Assembly: GCF_019654955.1 (NCBI RefSeq)
Contig: NZ_BPEV01000035.1
Location: forward strand, 1 to 48,599
Reading direction: 5' to 3'
Length of the DNA: 48,599 bases
Source: Shewanella sp. KT0246
GTDB lineage: Bacteria; Pseudomonadota; Gammaproteobacteria; Enterobacterales; Shewanellaceae
Part shown: positions 1 through 9,261 of the stretch, piece after piece
How positions within the stretch are numbered: position 1 is the first letter of the stretch
Layout: each line of letters starts with the position of its first letter
Translations under genes and position numbers: made by a program
Notes under the pieces: model-generated
What the model saw: the letters and a program-made list of their open reading frames with translations, nothing else
Databases searched by the model: none
What the model was told of the DNA's origin: nothing

Positions 1-1505
1 ATATTCAATCTTAGTAATGAATTTCTGGTACCAAAATAGAGTTCATTTCCGTCGAATTTTAAGGTGGTAACCATACTCTCCGAGAAGATTTTATCTGGTT
101 TACCATTTTTAATTCTAAATAATCCTCCCTGAGAGGCTACCCATAACTCATTATTTCTCTCAATTAAATCAAATATAGGGTAACGTTCTCCAGTAGTTAG
201 TGTTTCAACCACTGTGGAATTTTTTACTACAAAAATTTTACCGTTAATTGTTGAAGCGAAGATATAATCTTTATTTTCACTCAACTTTACATTACTTATA
301 TGTTTGTCAAGTATTTGAACGGTATTTAAGGTGGATAAATCAGTTTTAGTTAAACCTGTAATATTGCCTGTGTATAGATTATTATTTAATACTCTTATTG
401 ATTTTGGGCCTGAAGCATTCTCAATTTCAATTGAGTAAAGGTACTTTAAAGATTTGTCTAACACTCTAACGTCAAGAGAGTCAGTAGCAAGGAATATATT
501 GGTTTCAGTTTGTGTCGCAGCCCAAATATTATCTTTTATAAACTTTGAACTTTTAATTAAATTTCTGTTTCTATCAATTTTTATTACGCCCAAGTTTACA
601 TCAGTTATAAATATCGCTGATTTGGTTTCTTTTATATATGGACGTTTTCTAGATGCATCTTGATCAATGAAACCAATTTTTTTAATAGTGTTATTTTCGT
701 CAATTCTAACAATATCTGAATCAATAATAGAAGTTAATTCATTACCTCCTCTAGAAGGCTCTAAGTACGTCATAACAACATCGGAAATTTTTTCTTTATT
801 GTTATTTTTAATGCTAAATAAACCATCGTTTGTAGATATAATTAGCCTATTAGATATTAGACCTATGTCATTTGACTTATAGGCTATGGTTGATAGTTTA
901 TTATCTTCTAATTTAAAGACTATTCCATTATAATTTCTTATATATAAGCTTTCTTCAATCTCAACAACCTTTTTAACTTCTTGTAATACTTCGCTATTAA
1001 AGTCCCATAAAACTCTTGTTAAACTTTCATTAAGAATTAAAATTTTGTTGTCTAGACCAATGACCACACCTTTAGAAAGTGCAGATATAGACCATATCGC
1101 TTCTGTTAATGGCTTGTTATCGACTTCTATTGAAGAGAAAGTTTCTGAGGTATCATTGTATAAAGCTAACCCTAAATCCGTACCAACAATAAGCCTATTT
1201 TGACTATCTACGAGTAAACTTTTAATGAAAGAGCTGGGTAAATTTGAATTATTATCTTCGGCAAAAAAGTGTTTGAAATTTGTACCGTCAAAACGGTTGA
1301 GTCCATTAACGGTACCTAACCATACAAACCCATCTTTATCCTCAACAATACTAGTTACAGTTACTTGAGATAAACCATCTTCAGTATTATAAATCTCTGT
1401 ATTAAGTGTCAGATCATAATTTGAACCAGAATCAGCAAAAGCAAGGCTCGTCAATGCATGAGCAAGGAGAAATGTACAAATTAACAACCGACTTATCATT
1501 TGCAT
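1..1505 (-). CDS. Two-component-regulator-propeller sensor protein, N-terminal part (cut by window edge)
   Basis: The minus strand is open from an ATG at 1505 to base 1, giving about 501 residues with no stop; the gene continues outside the window. The first 24 residues form a signal peptide ending near LAFA. What follows is a chain of beta-propeller blades of the Reg_prop type: a TEDGLSQ segment, then DKDGFVWLGTVNGLNRFDG (about residues 55-75), then repeated pairs such as VDSQNRLIVGTDLGLALY and GNELYFGTRNSLLRL. In this family the periplasmic propeller precedes a transmembrane helix and a cytoplasmic output module (histidine kinase, GGDEF or DNA-binding domain). The output module is not visible, so the signalling type is unknown. 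Codon use is more AT-rich than in the neighbouring M16 gene. A second ATG lies two codons in, at 1499. No good Shine-Dalgarno sequence precedes either start. A TTGACA hexamer (minus strand, 1586-1581) could belong to its promoter. Confidence 0.75.
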   Translation of the reverse strand, partial: MQMISRLLICTFLLAHALTSLAFADSGSNYDLTLNTEIYNTEDGLSQVTVTSIVEDKDGFVWLGTVNGLNRFDGTNFKHFFAEDNNSNLPSSFIKSLLVDSQNRLIVGTDLGLALYNDTSETFSSIEVDNKPLTEAIWSISALSKGVVIGLDNKILILNESLTRVLWDFNSEVLQEVKKVVEIEESLYIRNYNGIVFKLEDNKLSTIAYKSNDIGLISNRLIISTNDGLFSIKNNNKEKISDVVMTYLEPSRGGNELTSIIDSDIVRIDENNTIKKIGFIDQDASRKRPYIKETKSAIFITDVNLGVIKIDRNRNLIKSSKFIKDNIWAATQTETNIFLATDSLDVRVLDKSLKYLYSIEIENASGPKSIRVLNNNLYTGNITGLTKTDLSTLNTVQILDKHISNVKLSENKDYIFASTINGKIFVVKNSTVVETLTTGERYPIFDLIERNNELWVASQGGLFRIKNGKPDKIFSESMVTTLKFDGNELYFGTRNSLLRLN

Positions 1506-1777
1506 AAACAGGATACTTTTATCTTCTGTGATTTAGAATTATTCAACGTAATACTCCACTTTTTCAGAAAGTTAATACTTTGTCAAAAATTGGTAAGAAT
1601 AAAAAAAATATATTTCAACACTCTGTATTAAATTTATACAAACAATGGCTTGCAATGATTAAAAATCATCCTAAATAGACTCCATTTACTTCATAAGGCA
1701 GTTTTTTACACTGTAAAAAGCACCGATGATGATAATTTTATAAATTCTGTAAAAATTTTTAAACGTCTTGTAAATCA

Positions 1778-4591
1778 CTAGAATTCAAACTTATTGGCAT
1801 CTTGTTTAAATCCTCTTAAGTCCGTAATCACTTGCGCTGTAGGCATTGGCTCTAATTGAGTGTGTTGCTCACCAGCACTAAACATCACTAATCTGTCACT
1901 GTGTTTACTGCGCATATTGCTCACGATAAACTTAATAAGGTCTGCACGAGTAAATTTCTTGATTTCTTCAACTACTCTTTCTCGCTGTTTAAAGTCATAA
2001 TCTCTATTACCAAGGCAAACCCAGTAACGCTGACTTCTACTTTTAAGGTTGGCATCTTTTTCCAATATTTGATTAATTAAGCCTAGCTTAGTCGTTTCCC
2101 ATTGCTCTTTTGTAATTTGCATTACTGCATAGTTAAAGTCAGCGATAAATTCATCAATGGCTTCGAGTAATTCGCGAGGTCCGGTAGTTGGTGATTGTAT
2201 GTAGAATATCATCCCTGGGTGGCGATTAAGTGGTAGATATCCTGTTCCGACCATGTAACCAAGCTGTTTTTCTGTTCTTAGTTCATGAAAAAAAGTAGAC
2301 GACATTGTGTGGTTTAGCAAACTAAATAAACCAACAGTATTAGCTGTGGTTTCATTTGACTGATAGTAAACGATGATTGCACTGTCTTGATGTTCAACAG
2401 AAAGTTCACGCATTAACGTGCCTCTGTCACTAAGGTTTATCAGTTCGCGACTGGACTCAGAGCTTGGCTTTGTGACTAAAGATAGAACCTGCTTTAATCG
2501 TTTTGCGAGTTGCTGAGTCTCGCTAACAAGCCAGTCGCCATAAACTAAACCTTCTACATAAATTTTCTCGTAAAATGCACTCACATGATCGTGAAGCTCA
2601 TCTAAGGTGACATCTTCGAGCATCTCTGCCATTTTCGCGGGCTCATAAGAGCGTTTTTGTAGTGTGACTGTAAGGCTAGTAAATAGTTGAGCAATAGGCT
2701 TAGCTTGAGCCACGTTAGTCCAACTTCTTAGTAGCTGCTTTTTAATGAGTTTAAAGCGCTCTTGAGTAAAATTACGCTCTCTTGCTTTTTCAATCACTAA
2801 AGCCAATAAGGTTTCTTGATTACCTGTAAAGCCGGTTAGATGTAGAGTTATACCGCCTTGATGAGGGTATATGTTGTAATTAAGCCCAGCAACTTCAGCT
2901 TGATAAGTTGATTCTGTTAAGTAATCTAAAACCATCTCAACGTATAACCGCGTTAATGCCGCATGTTTAGGTGTTGGGCTCGCATTTTCTGAATCCAAAG
3001 AAAGGTACAAATGGCCTTTAGGTACGTTAAATTCATCATCTTTACGATGCCAAATTCGATAACCTTCATCTTCAGCAACCACAACAGGTACATCACTGTT
3101 ACTGGCTTCGTCACGAGATTGTGGATTATTCACAATAAACGGGTTTTTTGTTGGTAGTGACAATTCTGCTCTAGGTTTTGCCTGTTGCCAATGGGCTATT
3201 TTCTCAGCAGGAATATCTTCAACTGAGTAGGGGGTAAAATACCATTTAGCTTGCTGGTTAGTACTGACTTCTTTGGAAACCAACTGAGTACGCATATTGG
3301 ATGGGGAGAACATCTCTAATAAGCTTAATGCTTCTTCAGGATTTAACCCATCCATACGATAGTCGCCAAAGACAATATCTTCGACCTTATAATGCTGCAT
3401 GTTGATGCTTAAATGGCTGGCTAAATCGAGTATTTTTATTTGCTCTTGATATTTAAAGGCTGTAGATAACAGACTTGAACGTTCATCATAACGCCAAGGT
3501 TCTATTCCTGAAGTGCGTATTAGCTCAATATATTCAAAAGTACATTCAATAATCGTATCGACTTGCTGCAGCCCTTTCTCTGTGAGCTGAATACTGATGC
3601 TGTAATCTTTAAAGTTGTAGCCATTGACGCCACCACCTGCTGATAAATTATTGGCATAGCCTTGTTCTTTTAAATAAGACAGCAAGCTACCAGGGCTTTC
3701 ATTGCCTAATAAGTGGCTGATAAATGTAAGTGGTTTACGTTGGTAGAATGGCTCAATACAAGGAAGGGCAAAACTGATATTTAATCTTTTTTGGTCTTTC
3801 ACCGGTGAGATATTGATGTGTTTAAGCTTTGCATCTTCATGAAGATAAGGGACATCAGGATAGTTAAACTCAACATTTCGATTATTGATTTGGCTGAAAA
3901 AGTGTTGTGCTAATTTAGCCTGAACATCCAATGAAAGTGGAGAAACTAAACAAAGCGTCATAATATTTGCGCTGTATTTCGACCGATAAAAGTCTAGAAG
4001 TTCCTGTCTGACTTCTGCTTCATCCCCTGCAAGGGTCTGAAGGTTGCCCACTGAAAATTTACTAAAAGGGTGTTCGGGATTAACCGACTCTTTTTGAACT
4101 TGATAAACACGCCTAATATCATCTTTTAGTTTTAAACTGTATTCAGAGTCGATGGCATGCCTTTCTCTGTCAACAAGATCTAAATCAAATTTTGGCGCAA
4201 TAAAAAATTGGCTGAATCTATCTAATGACTCTTCGAAGTGTTCGGAATCAATACTATAGAAAAAATTGGTTTGTTCTGTGCCAGTCCAAGCGTTATTTGA
4301 GCCACCATGCTGGTTGATAAACTGATGATATTCGCCAGAATCAGGGAATTTTTCGGTGCCTAAAAATAACATGTGTTCTAGAAAATGAGCCATGCCAGGG
4401 CGAGAAATTGGGTCATCAAAATGGCCTACAGACACTGTCATGGAAGCAGCCGCTTGTGTCGCAGTGTTATCCTCCACGAGTAAGACCTTTAATGCGTTAT
4501 CGAGCTCAATATGGCGATATTGGCGATGGTCATTTGGGCTAGTAACGATGTTATTTTTTGCATCAAGTGCTGTGTCTGGCTTTATGGTCAA
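1778..4591 (-). CDS. M16 family zinc metalloprotease (insulinase/pitrilysin type)
   Basis: This 937-residue protein has the inverted zinc motif HxxEH at residues 69-73 (HFLEH, inside GMAHFLEHMLFLGTEKFP). Glu150 lies 77 residues after the second histidine, the same spacing as the third zinc ligand in pitrilysin and insulysin. The length fits four M16 half-domains (peptidase M16, inactive M16, middle and C-terminal). A late SPTTGP stretch and a LEKDANLKSRSQRYW segment resemble the C-terminal domain of insulysins. These enzymes enclose and cut short unfolded peptides. I see no clear signal peptide, unlike E. coli PtrA, so it may be cytoplasmic. It is transcribed away from sixA across a 165-base divergent spacer. 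The family assignment is secure; the substrate and the ptrA orthology are inference. Confidence 0.93.
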   Translation of the reverse strand: MTIKPDTALDAKNNIVTSPNDHRQYRHIELDNALKVLLVEDNTATQAAASMTVSVGHFDDPISRPGMAHFLEHMLFLGTEKFPDSGEYHQFINQHGGSNNAWTGTEQTNFFYSIDSEHFEESLDRFSQFFIAPKFDLDLVDRERHAIDSEYSLKLKDDIRRVYQVQKESVNPEHPFSKFSVGNLQTLAGDEAEVRQELLDFYRSKYSANIMTLCLVSPLSLDVQAKLAQHFFSQINNRNVEFNYPDVPYLHEDAKLKHINISPVKDQKRLNISFALPCIEPFYQRKPLTFISHLLGNESPGSLLSYLKEQGYANNLSAGGGVNGYNFKDYSISIQLTEKGLQQVDTIIECTFEYIELIRTSGIEPWRYDERSSLLSTAFKYQEQIKILDLASHLSINMQHYKVEDIVFGDYRMDGLNPEEALSLLEMFSPSNMRTQLVSKEVSTNQQAKWYFTPYSVEDIPAEKIAHWQQAKPRAELSLPTKNPFIVNNPQSRDEASNSDVPVVVAEDEGYRIWHRKDDEFNVPKGHLYLSLDSENASPTPKHAALTRLYVEMVLDYLTESTYQAEVAGLNYNIYPHQGGITLHLTGFTGNQETLLALVIEKARERNFTQERFKLIKKQLLRSWTNVAQAKPIAQLFTSLTVTLQKRSYEPAKMAEMLEDVTLDELHDHVSAFYEKIYVEGLVYGDWLVSETQQLAKRLKQVLSLVTKPSSESSRELINLSDRGTLMRELSVEHQDSAIIVYYQSNETTANTVGLFSLLNHTMSSTFFHELRTEKQLGYMVGTGYLPLNRHPGMIFYIQSPTTGPRELLEAIDEFIADFNYAVMQITKEQWETTKLGLINQILEKDANLKSRSQRYWVCLGNRDYDFKQRERVVEEIKKFTRADLIKFIVSNMRSKHSDRLVMFSAGEQHTQLEPMPTAQVITDLRGFKQDANKFEF

Positions 4592-4783
4592 GATAATGCT
4601 CCAGATAAGAAGGCTTGTTATATATTGATCTCGTTGACGACTTTTAGCAAATATCTAATGAAAATATCGACTAAAGACTAATTAATTTTACTTCATTGAT
4701 ACTTTGTAGATGGCCTTTTTAAGGCTACAATTGAAAAACAAACACAATAATAATGAGTGGCGACGATGAGCAGCAATAGAAGT

Positions 4784-5257
4784 ATGCAGCTATTTTTGAT
4801 GCGACATGGTGAAGCAAGCTTTGATGCACCATCTGATAGAGAAAGAATGCTGTCGCAATTAGGCCGCATTCAATCTAATGCCATGGCAAACTGGCTAACT
4901 GAAAAAGTCGCTAGTGTAGATTTAGTGATTGTGAGTCCTTACTTAAGAGCTCAGCAAACGTGGCAAGAGGTCGCTAAACACTTACCAGAGCCGAATAAGT
5001 GGTTAGTTTTAGATGATATTACGCCTTCAGGAAGCCCACAAATTGCTGTTGATGCGATTTTGGCTTATGCAGAACATTATGATGCTAACAAGGTGTTAGT
5101 CATTGCTCACATGCCCATTCTAGGTTACATGGTCAGTGAATTAGTCGCCGGAATGGAACCACCTATTTTTGCCACTTCAGCTATCGCGTCAATTGAGCGA
5201 AATGAACATGGCGGTCATTTTGAATTGATGCAAACCCCTACGCAAATGAGTGCTTAA
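4784..5257 (+). CDS. sixA: Phosphohistidine phosphatase SixA
   Basis: A histidine-phosphatase-superfamily protein of about 157 residues. The catalytic RHG motif lies at the extreme N-terminus (MQLFLMRHGEAS) and the second active-site histidine is in VIAHMPILGY. SPYLRAQQT and TPSG follow E. coli SixA closely. SixA removes phosphate from histidine phosphodomains; the E. coli protein acts on ArcB and on the nitrogen phosphotransferase NPr. The frame opens earlier, with a GTG at 4757 and an ATG at 4766 preceded by GAGTGG, which would add up to nine residues. I chose the ATG at 4784 because known SixA proteins start with the MQxFxMRHG block, but the Shine-Dalgarno evidence favours 4766. It is divergent from the M16 gene and convergent with smrB. 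Confidence 0.9.
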   Translation: MQLFLMRHGEASFDAPSDRERMLSQLGRIQSNAMANWLTEKVASVDLVIVSPYLRAQQTWQEVAKHLPEPNKWLVLDDITPSGSPQIAVDAILAYAEHYDANKVLVIAHMPILGYMVSELVAGMEPPIFATSAIASIERNEHGGHFELMQTPTQMSA

Positions 5258-5294
5258 ATCTAGTTTCAGTCATTTTGTAAAGTGTGAAGTCTGG

Positions 5295-5327
5295 TGAGTG
5301 CTTGGTTATCGAAATACCGAGCACTCA
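5295..5327. terminator. Hairpin between convergent sixA and smrB
   Basis: An 11-bp stem (5295-5305 with 5317-5327, one G-T wobble) encloses an 11-base loop. It sits between the converging sixA and smrB stop codons. There is no long T-run on either side, so this is a likely but unproven bidirectional terminator. Confidence 0.5.
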
Positions 5328-5343
5328 TAAACTGTTATTAAAA

Positions 5344-5871
5344 TTATCTTCGATGAGCATGGTCGCCAATATCAACCAAGATGAGTAAAGCTGCATCAGC
5401 GCCCCATTCTTTAGGTGCTTGATGAAAAGCTTTCACTTTGGGATGCTGTGCGAGCCACATAGGTAGTTGTTGCTTTAAGATCCCAGAACCGTAACCATGC
5501 ATCACGCAGCAGCAAAGAATATGTTGTTTGACACATGCCTGCAGTAGCGCAGCTAATTCAAGTTTAGCTTCAGCTTGGCGCATACCATGTAAATCAAGTA
5601 ATAAATCAGGCTGATAATCTCCGCGACGTAATCGCTTCAACTCAATTTTTTCAACGCCTTCGTTCAACCAGCGCATTGGCCCTTCAACAGGCAAGATAGG
5701 TTGATAATTATCCGAGAAATAACTATCAGCATATACTTGCTGCTCTTTTATTTCGACTTGTTGTTTGGATTTGACCGACTGCTTAAAATGGTGTTTATCT
5801 TGATTTAACGGTTTAACGCCGTCAAATTGCTCTGAAAACAGCGCAAAGTCAGGATTATTTTCTTTATTCAT
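5344..5871 (-). CDS. smrB: Ribosome rescue factor SmrB (Smr-domain endonuclease)
   Basis: This 175-residue protein has a basic, low-complexity N-terminus and a C-terminal Smr domain. The signature DLHG lies at residues 93-96 and the second conserved block, MHGYGSGILKQQ, at about 124-135. Then comes QHPKVKAFHQAPKEWG, nearly identical to E. coli SmrB (YfcN). In E. coli, SmrB is recruited to collided ribosomes and cuts the mRNA between them, which feeds rescue by tmRNA. The DLHG acid and histidines expected for catalysis are present. It is divergent from prmB with an 80-base spacer, the same arrangement as smrB/prmB in E. coli. Confidence 0.93.
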   Translation of the reverse strand: MNKENNPDFALFSEQFDGVKPLNQDKHHFKQSVKSKQQVEIKEQQVYADSYFSDNYQPILPVEGPMRWLNEGVEKIELKRLRRGDYQPDLLLDLHGMRQAEAKLELAALLQACVKQHILCCCVMHGYGSGILKQQLPMWLAQHPKVKAFHQAPKEWGADAALLILVDIGDHAHRR

Positions 5872-5951
5872 AGCGCTATTGTATTGAATTCTAGGTCATC
5901 TTAATAGACTTCAGTTACAATGGTCAGGAACAATTTTTCAGGAGTTATGTT

Positions 5952-6896
5952 TTGGATAAAATCTTTGTAGATGAAGCTGTCACCGAATTAAGAACCGTTG
6001 GCGATATGTTGCGTTGGGCTGTGAGCCGTTTTAATGATGCTAACATTTATTATGGGCACGGAACTGATAATGCTTGGGATGAAGCTATTTCTTTGGTTTT
6101 CCATGCATTACATCTTCCTGAAGAAATTGGTCAGCAGGTGGTTAACTCAAACCTGACTAGCAGTGAAAAACACAAGATTGTTGAATTAATTATTCGTCGT
6201 GTACGAGAGCGTTTACCGGTTCCATACCTAACCAACAAAGCCCGCTTTGCTGATCTAGAGTTTTATGTTGATGAGCGTGTGTTAGTGCCACGCTCTCCAA
6301 TAGCTGAAATGATCAATAACGGTTTCAGCCCATGGCTGTACAACAAGCCAGTGTCACGTGTTATGGACTTATGTACTGGCAGTGGGTGTATTGCTATTGC
6401 ATGTGCTTATGCGTTTGAAGATGCTGAGGTTGATGCATTGGATATCAGTGAAGACGCGCTAGAAGTTGCTCAAATTAATATTGAATCATTAAATGTATTA
6501 GACCGAGTTTTCCCCATTCAATCTGATATTTTCTCATCGATTGAAAAAGGTCCACATTACGATTTGATCGTATCGAACCCACCATACGTAGATGAAGAAG
6601 ACATCGGCGATATGCCTGATGAATATCGTCATGAGCCAGCTATAGGCTTAGCATCAGGTCGTGATGGGTTAGATTTAACCAAGCGTATTCTTGCTAATGC
6701 AGCAGATTATCTGACTCCTGATGGTTTATTGGTTGTCGAAGTCGGCAATTCGATGGTGCATTTGAACGAGCAATTCCCAGATGTTCCATTCACTTGGGTC
6801 GAGTTTGAACATGGCGGAGACGGTGTGTTTGTTCTTACCTATGATCAGCTAGTTGAAAATGAATCACTTTTCGCCATCTATAAAGATAGTGAATAA
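5952..6896 (+). CDS. prmB: Ribosomal protein uL3 N5-glutamine methyltransferase PrmB
   Basis: This 314-residue class I SAM methyltransferase modifies a glutamine of ribosomal protein L3 (uL3). The SAM-binding loop is DLCTGSGC at residues 139-146, and the glutamine-methylase signature NPPY is at 209-212, followed by VDEEDIGDMP. An N-terminal helical domain (about 1-90) and RLPVPYLTNKARF match PrmB rather than PrmC. The start is a TTG at 5952, preceded by a good Shine-Dalgarno AGGAGTT (5940-5946). The nearby ATG at 5947 is out of frame. It probably shares a transcript with aroC, which begins 42 bases downstream. Confidence 0.95.
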   Translation: MDKIFVDEAVTELRTVGDMLRWAVSRFNDANIYYGHGTDNAWDEAISLVFHALHLPEEIGQQVVNSNLTSSEKHKIVELIIRRVRERLPVPYLTNKARFADLEFYVDERVLVPRSPIAEMINNGFSPWLYNKPVSRVMDLCTGSGCIAIACAYAFEDAEVDALDISEDALEVAQINIESLNVLDRVFPIQSDIFSSIEKGPHYDLIVSNPPYVDEEDIGDMPDEYRHEPAIGLASGRDGLDLTKRILANAADYLTPDGLLVVEVGNSMVHLNEQFPDVPFTWVEFEHGGDGVFVLTYDQLVENESLFAIYKDSE

Positions 6897-6938
6897 TAAC
6901 GATTAGAAAAATATATCACGTTGAGGTAATCAGATAGC

Positions 6939-8033
6939 ATGTCGGGAAATAGCATAGGTCAGAATTTTGTCGTAACGACTTTCGGTGAAAGTCACGGTGT
7001 TGCATTAGGTTGTATTATTGATGGCTGCCCACCAGGTCTTGAACTGACGGTTGAAGATATGCAGCACGATTTAGATCGCCGTCGCCCGGGTACCTCACGT
7101 TATACAACTGCGCGCCGCGAACCTGATGAAGTACGCATTTTATCTGGTGTTTTTGAAGATAAAACAACAGGTACTTCAATTGGTTTGTTAATTGAGAACA
7201 CTGACCAGCGCAGTCAAGATTATTCAAATATCAAAGACTTATTTCGTCCAGGTCATGCTGATTACACTTATCAGCAAAAATATGGTCTACGTGATTATCG
7301 TGGTGGTGGACGTTCATCTGCCCGTGAGACTGCGATGCGTGTAGCAGCCGGCGCCGTTGCTAAAAAATACCTTAAACAAGTTCATGGGATCGAAATTAAC
7401 GGTTACATGTCCCAACTTGGGCCTATCTGCGCTGATTCGGTTGACTTAAATGAAGTAGAGCAAAATGCTTTCTTCTTTCCTGATGCCTCTAAATTAGAGC
7501 AACTTGATGAGTACATGCGTGATTTAAAAAAATCAGGCGACTCTGTCGGGGCTAAAATTACTGTTGCAGCAACAGGAGTTCCTGTTGGATTAGGTGAACC
7601 AGTATTTGACCGACTAGATGCTGATATAGCTCATGCACTCATGGGTATTAACGCGGTAAAAGGGGTTGAAATCGGTGACGGTTTTGGCGTCGTGACCCAA
7701 AAAGGTTCAGAAGGTCGCGACTTAATGTCTCCAGCTGGGTTTGAGTCAAATCATGCTGGCGGCGTTTTAGGTGGCATCTCTTCTGGTCAGCCTATCGTTG
7801 CTCATATAGCGCTAAAACCAACATCAAGCATTTCAGTGCCAGGGCAAAGTATGACAGCACAAGGCACAACGGCTGATGTTGTTACCAAAGGTCGTCATGA
7901 CCCTTGTGTTGGTATTCGAGCAGTACCTATTGCAGAAGCGATGTTAGCGATTGTTCTTATGGATCACTTGCTTCGTCATCGCGCTCAAAATCAGGATGTG
8001 GTTTCTCAAACCCCTGTTATCGGTATGAAATAA
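6939..8033 (+). CDS. aroC: Chorismate synthase
   Basis: This 364-residue enzyme has the family signature FGESHG (residues 15-20), the second block RRPGTSRYTTARREPDEV and the third block RGGGRSSARETA. It performs the last shikimate-pathway step, converting 5-enolpyruvylshikimate-3-phosphate to chorismate with reduced FMN. The length is normal and no key block is missing. A GAGG-type ribosome site precedes the ATG. The stop codon (8031-8033) abuts the start of the next gene directly, implying translational coupling with the transporter. Confidence 0.97.
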   Translation: MSGNSIGQNFVVTTFGESHGVALGCIIDGCPPGLELTVEDMQHDLDRRRPGTSRYTTARREPDEVRILSGVFEDKTTGTSIGLLIENTDQRSQDYSNIKDLFRPGHADYTYQQKYGLRDYRGGGRSSARETAMRVAAGAVAKKYLKQVHGIEINGYMSQLGPICADSVDLNEVEQNAFFFPDASKLEQLDEYMRDLKKSGDSVGAKITVAATGVPVGLGEPVFDRLDADIAHALMGINAVKGVEIGDGFGVVTQKGSEGRDLMSPAGFESNHAGGVLGGISSGQPIVAHIALKPTSSISVPGQSMTAQGTTADVVTKGRHDPCVGIRAVPIAEAMLAIVLMDHLLRHRAQNQDVVSQTPVIGMK

Positions 8034-9206
8034 ATGCCTAATGCGTTATCTGCTGAGCCTAACGTCCGTTGGCTCAGCGCTTGTTACTTTTTCTTTTTTT
8101 CAATTCTTGGGTTAATGGTTCCTTATCTTGGTGTCTTTTTTGATAACCGAGGCTTTAATGCGCAAGAAATTGGATTTCTGATGGCGATACTCATGGGGAC
8201 GCGCATTATTGCGCCTAATGTATGGGCTATGGTGGCTGATAGAACGGGAATGCGTTCTGAATTAGTCAAATTCGGTTCAGCTGCCGCTGCGATAACCTAT
8301 ATCAGCTTTTTCTTTGACGGCAGCTTAACGTATCTTGCCTTAAGCCTGATGGTCTATACCTTTTTCTGGAATGCTATTTTGGCCCAACTTGAAGTCATTA
8401 CTCTTGAAAGTTTAGGGGATGAATCGCATCGTTACGGTGCTATACGAAGTTGGGGAAGTGTAGGTTATATTTGTTTAGTGATTTTCGCAGGCTTTGCAAT
8501 TAGTGAGTATGGGGCTGAAATTGTGCCATCAATTGGCATGGTGCTATTTGTGGGTATGTTTCTATGTGCCTTAGCCTTACCAAATAATAGAGCCTCACTT
8601 GGCGATGCCGCCTCTAGACCTCCTCTGAAGTTAACTTCTCCTATTATTTGGTTCCTGATTTCTGCGATTTTATTACAAATGAGTGTTGGGCCATTTTACG
8701 GTTTCTTCGTTTTGTATCTTAAACAAGCAGGATACTCTGAGGGCGTAGCAGGGCTGTTTGTGGCTTTTGGCGTGGTCGTTGAAATCTTAATGTTTATGCT
8801 AGCGCCTAGACTGCTGGGGCGATTTGGCGTGAAAATATTATTGATTGTCAGTATTGCTTTTACAGTATTAAGATGGGTTTTGCTTGCCTACGGGGTCGAT
8901 AATCTTTTGCTCTTGTCTATCAGTCAAGCATTACATGCATTCACTTTCGGCTTAACTCATGCTGCGTCGATACAGTTTATTCATCGAAATTTTGATATTG
9001 CTCATCGCAGTAAAGGCCAAGCCTTATATGCTAGTTTAAGTTTTGGCTTAGGTGGCGCGATAGGGATATGGATAAGCGGAATGATATGGGGCGACGGTTC
9101 AGGCTCTGGCCAAACCTGGTTGTTTGCCTCTTTTTGTGCACTACTATCGTTAATCGCAGCTGCTGCGATTAAAGAGACAAAACCAAATAGTCAAAGCACT
9201 TGTTAG
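8034..9206 (+). CDS. MFS transporter (phenylpropionate-permease-like)
   Basis: This 390-residue polytopic protein has about twelve hydrophobic segments. It opens with VRWLSACYFFFFSILGLMVPYLGVFFDNRGF and has the MADRTGMRSE-type loop between helices 2 and 3, typical of the nucleoside/3-phenylpropionate branch of the major facilitator superfamily (MFS_1-like). A YGAIRSWGSVGYI segment in the middle is also characteristic of that branch. The ATG follows the aroC stop without a gap, so it is probably translated by coupling. The substrate cannot be inferred; proximity to aroC does not by itself imply an aromatic substrate. E. coli carries mepA and yfcA after aroC instead. Confidence 0.85.
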   Translation: MPNALSAEPNVRWLSACYFFFFSILGLMVPYLGVFFDNRGFNAQEIGFLMAILMGTRIIAPNVWAMVADRTGMRSELVKFGSAAAAITYISFFFDGSLTYLALSLMVYTFFWNAILAQLEVITLESLGDESHRYGAIRSWGSVGYICLVIFAGFAISEYGAEIVPSIGMVLFVGMFLCALALPNNRASLGDAASRPPLKLTSPIIWFLISAILLQMSVGPFYGFFVLYLKQAGYSEGVAGLFVAFGVVVEILMFMLAPRLLGRFGVKILLIVSIAFTVLRWVLLAYGVDNLLLLSISQALHAFTFGLTHAASIQFIHRNFDIAHRSKGQALYASLSFGLGGAIGIWISGMIWGDGSGSGQTWLFASFCALLSLIAAAAIKETKPNSQSTC

Positions 9207-9261
9207 TTTTGATATTAGGTTTACACATCTGATTTAAGGTAAAAATAAAGGATTCATTGCA

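Noticed and set aside
1700..1721. TTTTTACA / TGTAAAAA palindrome after the M16 gene
   Set aside because: The stem has almost no G/C and would not form a stable terminator; there is no clean U-tract in the right place.
4392..4628. Plus-strand frame over the start of the M16 gene
   Set aside because: It is the antisense shadow of the conserved zinc-site region, with no supporting ribosome site or homology.
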